Assembly: GCA_033961575.1 (NCBI GenBank)
Contig: CM066736.1
Span: forward strand, 89,697,352 to 89,761,351
DNA length: 64,000 nt
Reading direction: 5' to 3'
Source: Aselliscus stoliczkanus
Lineage: Eukaryota; Chordata; Mammalia; Chiroptera; Hipposideridae
The translations under genes were made by a program, and so were the position numbers. A model generated the notes under the pieces. The model did not search any database, was not told the DNA's origin, and was given only the letters and a program-made list of their open reading frames with translations. This document shows positions 59,380-64,000 of this stretch, one piece after another. Positions within the stretch are counted from its first letter, which is position 1. Every line of letters starts with the position of its first letter.

Positions 59380-61929
59380 GGTCTGGAATTATATTCTGCT
59401 GCAGAGAAAAATCAGTTAACATCACATGATCATTTGTCAAAACAATGGATACCAACACAATCTTTCTAGAATGACAAAACATTATTCCTATGATTGAAAA
59501 TGCCATGGATTCAATTAATTACATTAATTGATTTATCCATTCTCAGAGAATGATTTGAGAGAGTCCTTCATTATATTTTTCTGAATTTAATAAGAGTGCC
59601 TATGGAATGTCTCAAAGTTAACCATCTACATGGAGGTGAAGCAGTGACTATATCCTAAGAATGTGCTGACCTGAGGCCCTGCAGTCTCAGTGTTTAGGGT
59701 CTGGACTGAAATATGATTGAGGTGAAAGGTTGAAAGGTAGATAAGAGGATAGTTTTAATATTTTTATAGAGAAGAGAAATTAATATTGAGCCAGGTTCTT
59801 TGCTAGATATCTGTACATGTTGTTACTTTAATTTAGCAGCATCATTAGTATCTCTGACTAACACTTCCAGTTTTCAGGTGAGGTAACCCAGTGCAGAGTG
59901 AAGAACTTATTTAAGGTTCCCATTGATAGACATAATGGAGCCAGTGTGTGAATATAGGTCTGTTTGACTCTGCAAGTATGGTCACTTTACTGGGCCATAC
60001 TGGTATTCAGACAAAATTAAAAAAAAATATATCAGATTACTGTAGACTTAAGAGACTGAATGGAGTAAATGTGCTGCAGTAAGTGTAAACCAATTAGAAA
60101 TGTAAGTTAAACAATAGTGAGGATGTGCCAGCAATTGTATTTTGGGGTTTGGTGATTATATGTGTCAGGAAATGCATACAACTAAGAAGCAGTTTTTGCT
60201 ATGATTAGCTAAATAGGTGAAAACAAAACATTTATATGGGATTTGGAATTTCTTAACAGGTACCAGGCCCACAGAAATGAACAAAACATTGGGGAATAAG
60301 TATAGTTAGAAGCTTGGAGGGTTTGGAGATCAGGGACCAGGAGTAAGTGGGGAAGGTTTTACCTTTCAAAATGTGGAGAATTAGAAGGGTTGCAAATAGA
60401 GATGTTGAAGGAGCAATGCCAGAAGATCAGGTGAGTTATTGTCATTAACTTCGCTTCAAAAAAATTCTTCCTCATATTTATCTAAGCTAAATATCTCATG
60501 ATGCAGCTTAAAGTTATCAGACACATTTTATTCTAGACACAACCAACTACAATTTCTGATCTGAGCTTCTTGACTTGGCCTTTAGACAGGGAGGAAAGAC
60601 TTCTTTTACCCTTATTTAGAATGGGGTAAATGAAGGTCACCCGTTTGTCTCTACGAATAGGATATTTTTATAAGGGACCACGATGGTGTAGTCATTTACT
60701 CAAGTGAGCTAAATGTACCCTGGGTGATTTCTGTGCCATTCTGCTGTGCTTCATCTTTCTATCTCCCAGGTGAGTTAGCTAGGAAATGTGGATGCTTAGA
60801 CAAGTGGAAAAGAACCAAACAAAGAACAATAAACATAGTGACACAGTAAGTCTGTGCTTATGTGTTTTCATTTAAAATGAAATTGAATCATTACTTTGAA
60901 CATAGATACAGCATTTAAGATGAGGACCTCAAATTTCTTCTTTATTTTTATTCTGCTATGTGTTTATTATAAATAATCTATTACATAGATTTTTGCATAC
61001 AATTAAATGGAATGACAGATGCTTTGAATGTATCTCAAGGTAGTAGCATAGTGCCAGGTACACAGTATGTATGTGTTAAATGTTTGTTAATATGAGTAAA
61101 TAGATTCCTACAACTCTGAAGCAAGCAGTAAAATAGAATTACAAAATTAAGGGTGTACATACGGGTTCCCTTTCAATAAAGAAGGAAGATTTGGCATCAT
61201 GGCAACTCAAGTAGAAGAAACTTCCAGAAAAAAAGGAGGTTGTTCTCAAGGATTATAAAAATTAACATCTGTATAGTGATTAATGTTTACCAAGTAATTT
61301 CAGGTACACTACCTTATATAGTTTTTGTTGTTCAGGCTAAAACAAACATGTTTTATTTACCTGAAATATGCTGATGAACACAGTACTTGACACAAAATCA
61401 GTGGTCAATAATGTTTATCAAATTAATTTATCCTTCACTCTTGAAGATCTATTCCATATTCTAGAAAAGAAAATCATATAAACAAGCGAAAGAGAAGTAA
61501 TTTTATTCAACTGTTTGGTTGATGGTTAGACTAATTAATGAATAAAGTTGGTTACATATAGGAGTCATAAAAATAATTTTAACCTACACTGAACACTTTC
61601 TTTCAACCTAAAACTTATATGTGCTATTTATTATCATTGTTTGATGTAGAGTTAGGGACTTCTAATGTAGTTTTGCAAATTAGAATTCCATATTATTCTC
61701 CTTTTGTAAACCATATCTTTAATATACTGTATACAATTTCCATTATAATAATCGTGATAATTGAGAAAAAACAAGCAGCCTAGAGTTCACTTCTTGGGAG
61801 CATTGAGGACTCGATCGTTGGAGAATAAGCTATGAGTGTTCAACTGGCTACTAGCATCAGTCAGTATGCTTTACAGAGGGAATAAAAATTGCTGGTTAAT
61901 TTAGCAAGTTTATTCAGGAGAACTTGCAT
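59380..61929. other. Intergenic stretch with MIR traces
   Basis: 59790-59985 resembles MIR (agccaggttctttgctagat, tttcaggtgaggtaacccag). A MIR-like end lies near 61045-61090. No gene recognised. Confidence 0.45.
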
Positions 61930-62620
61930 AGAAATCTTTTTTTTAAACTACTTTATTGAGGTATGATTGACATTTGAAAAACAGTATAGGGCTGGCTGAG
62001 TAGCTCAATTAGTTAAGAGCGTGAGCTCTGAGCAACAGGGTCACAGGTTCAATTCCCACATGGGCCAGTGAGCTGCACCCAAGCTGAACTGCCGCTGAGC
62101 TGTTGAAAGCGCGTGCTCTTAGCAGCAAGGTTGCTGGTTCAACACCCATATGGGATGGTGGGCTGCACCCCCCACAACTAAGATTGAACACAACACCTTG
62201 AGCTGGGCTGTGGTGAATTGCTGATAGGTAGCTGGATGGCTCAGTGTGCAACAAGGTTGCCAGTTCAACTCCCACATGGGACGGTGGACTACACCCCTTT
62301 CCCCCAACCAAATTGAAAACAGTGACTGGACTTAGAGCTGAGCTTGCGCCCTTCACATAAGATTGGACAACCTGACTTGGAACTGATAGGTCCTAGAAAA
62401 ACACAATGTTCTCCTTTCCCAATTCTCCAACACTGTTCCCCTCCCCGATTCCCCAATAAAGAAATCTAACCCACCCTCCCCGCCAAACCTGTATATTTAG
62501 CGTATACAATTTGATGAATTTAGGTATAAGTCTACAACCACGAAACCATCATCACCATCAAGACCATAAACATACCCAACACCTCCCAAAGTTACCTCCC
62601 ACTTCTTTTGTTATTATTTT
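61930..62620 (-). repeat. L1M 3' UTR fragment, interrupted by the composite SINE
   Basis: actttattgaggtatgattg at the left of the SINE continues at the right with gtatacaatttgatgaattt, then cacgaaaccatcatcaccat. Confidence 0.6.
61989..62462 (+). mobile_element. Composite SINE with three tRNA-like units
   Basis: Begins GGGCTGGCTGAGTAGCTCAA. Three B-box-like motifs occur in order: GGTTCAATTCC (62046-62056), GGTTCAACACC (62136-62146) and AGTTCAACTCC (62262-62272). Each is followed by CACATGGG or CATATGGG and GG-CTACACC/GCTGCACC. The 3' end (AATTCTCCAACACTGTTCCCC, then CCCCAATAAA) is shared with the long T+ SINEs, although the body differs. It interrupts L1-derived sequence. Open frames across it are not genes. 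Confidence 0.75.
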
Positions 62621-62699
62621 TTTGTGGTTAAGAACACAGCATAGTATTTACTCTCTTAGTAAATTTCAATATATACTACAGTATCATTAACTATAAGCC

Positions 62700-63010
62700 A
62701 ACAGTTGCATGAAAAGGTGCTCAATATCAGGGAAATGGAAATCAATTCCACAATGAGATAGCACCTCCACTTGTGAATATGCCTATTATTATTTTTTTAA
62801 ATAAATGTTGGTGAGCATGTGAAGGATAGGGAACCATGGTACATTGATGGTGGGAATTTAAATTGGTACAGCCTCTATAAAAACTAGTATGAAGTTTCCT
62901 CAAACCTTAAAAACAGAATTACCATATGATTCAGCAATTCCACCTCTGGATTTTTAACCAAAACAATTGAATTCAGGATCTCAAAGAGATATATGCACTC
63001 CTAAGTTCAC
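62700..63010 (+). repeat. L1 ORF2 3' fragment, sense orientation
   Basis: aggtgctcaatatcagggaa, acattgatggtgggaattta, ttaccatatgattcagcaat and cacctctggatttttaacca are collinear L1 phrases. Confidence 0.65.
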
Positions 63011-64000
63011 TGCATAGAAATCTTTATACTTAAAATTTTGTTATACATTTTTAGATAAATTGGAAAAAAGGGAAAATGAGACTCAACAGTGATAGCAGCA
63101 AATAGTTTAAGCACTTTTATTGTTGAGAGAAGCAGCATAGTAGAGTTTCAAGAATCCTGCATTATACAACCAGAAAAAACAGAAAATGTTGCTCTGCTAT
63201 TAACTGTGTGGCTCAAAAGCAAGGTTCTATAGCTAAAGCATCAGTTTCTTCATCTGCAGAACAAAATGATGAACTAGATAATCTGAAAATTTCAAGGAAA
63301 AGTACACAGGATTAGGATTTAGTGGTTTTTTTTGTCTGATGGAATTTGTTGACAAGTTATTGAAGGTTATTTTAAGCAATGTTGTGATTCATTATAAGAT
63401 TAACCTGACATTTGCATGAGAGATAAATTACAATGAAGAGAGATTGGATATAGGGCAACCTGGCAGAATGTGCCTAGAGTAAAGAGAAATTCTGAAGACA
63501 GAATTGTGGAGTTGGAAATGAGAAAGTTTATTAAATACAATATCAAATAAGTTGGTAACAGTTTTGATGTTGAAGATAGAAAGTCCAAAGATGACATCAA
63601 TAAACCATGTTTGGTTGGCTCTAAGAAGGGTGGCATCACAAAGGGTGATAAAAAATTTTTAAATTTTGATCACATAGACATTTAAACAGAAAGACATGTT
63701 GCCAGTGGTTAGAGGAACACTTGGTCAAGTTTTTTCAAAGAAGGAAATCCTTTAATCACCTTACATCTTTCATTATCAGAAATAATTTCACTGATCAACA
63801 GAAAGATCAGATTGTTTATAAAAGAATAAAATAAATTTGGTTTTGGACTTGCTCACTTTGAGGTACTGATGGGGCATGTGGATTATTTTGGTAGGAACAC
63901 ATGGTTAGAAATACTTCATGAGAGTACATGTCCTTTGAGAGCATGTTTAATATTACACATAGTAGGTATTGATAAATATTCACTGAATGAATAAATAATA
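63011..64000. other. Intergenic stretch, MIR trace
   Basis: catcagtttcttcatctgca near 63238 is the MIR-type phrase. Nothing else recognised to the window end. Confidence 0.4.

Overview
This is mammalian nuclear DNA, most likely from a bat of the horseshoe-bat / leaf-nosed-bat group (Rhinolophoidea). It is AT-rich, has no operons and very little coding sequence, and carries about 22 tRNA-derived SINEs with the GGCCGGCCGAGTGGC head that I associate with Rhinolophus-type SINEs. It also holds L1, L2, MIR, mariner and endogenous retrovirus remnants. The species assignment is inference from repeat style.

The only host genes I can support are four class I (fish-like) olfactory receptor loci of the OR51 type. 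Three have full-length coding exons: 15694-16638 (+), 35798-36739 (+) and 55236-56180 (-). One is a pseudogene with two nonsense codons: 43233-44186 (-). All four share the YCFHPDVMKLSC-type second extracellular loop (YC is CC in the second copy), so they look like local duplicates, two per strand. The third intact frame carries Trp in place of the Arg of the DRY motif, and the pseudogene has also lost that Arg. Candidate 3' splice sites lie just upstream of three of the coding exons, as expected for OR genes with untranslated 5' exons.

Layout: 1-9150 is old intergenic sequence with SINEs, an L2 stretch and MIR/L1 pieces. 9156-10230 is a probable solo class II LTR with 6-bp target duplications. 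10270-10839 is an internally deleted mariner. 10842-15600 is L1M, L2 and microsatellites. 15694-17117 is OR gene 1 with a SINE in its 3' flank. 22190-26445 is an L1-lineage element on the minus strand with ORF1 and an apparently complete 5' end but most of ORF2 gone. 27852-35611 is a complete betaretrovirus-like provirus on the minus strand (two LTRs, Lys-type primer site, polypurine tract, decayed gag, pol and env, 6-bp target duplications). It ends only about 186 bp upstream of OR gene 2. 37205-42790 is an L1 graveyard riddled with SINEs. 43233-44186 is the OR pseudogene. 46470-47540 holds microsatellites and an LTR-like relic. 50350-52680 is a second, more deleted L1. 55236-56180 is OR gene 4. 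The rest is old repeats and sequence in which I see nothing.

The receptors would act singly in olfactory neurons as odorant GPCRs; no other pathway is encoded here. I found no novel multi-gene system. The points most worth a second look are the DRY-motif loss in an otherwise intact OR, the provirus next to an OR exon, the deletion that fused dUTPase to RT sequence, and a three-unit tRNA-like SINE sharing its 3' end with the common long SINE.
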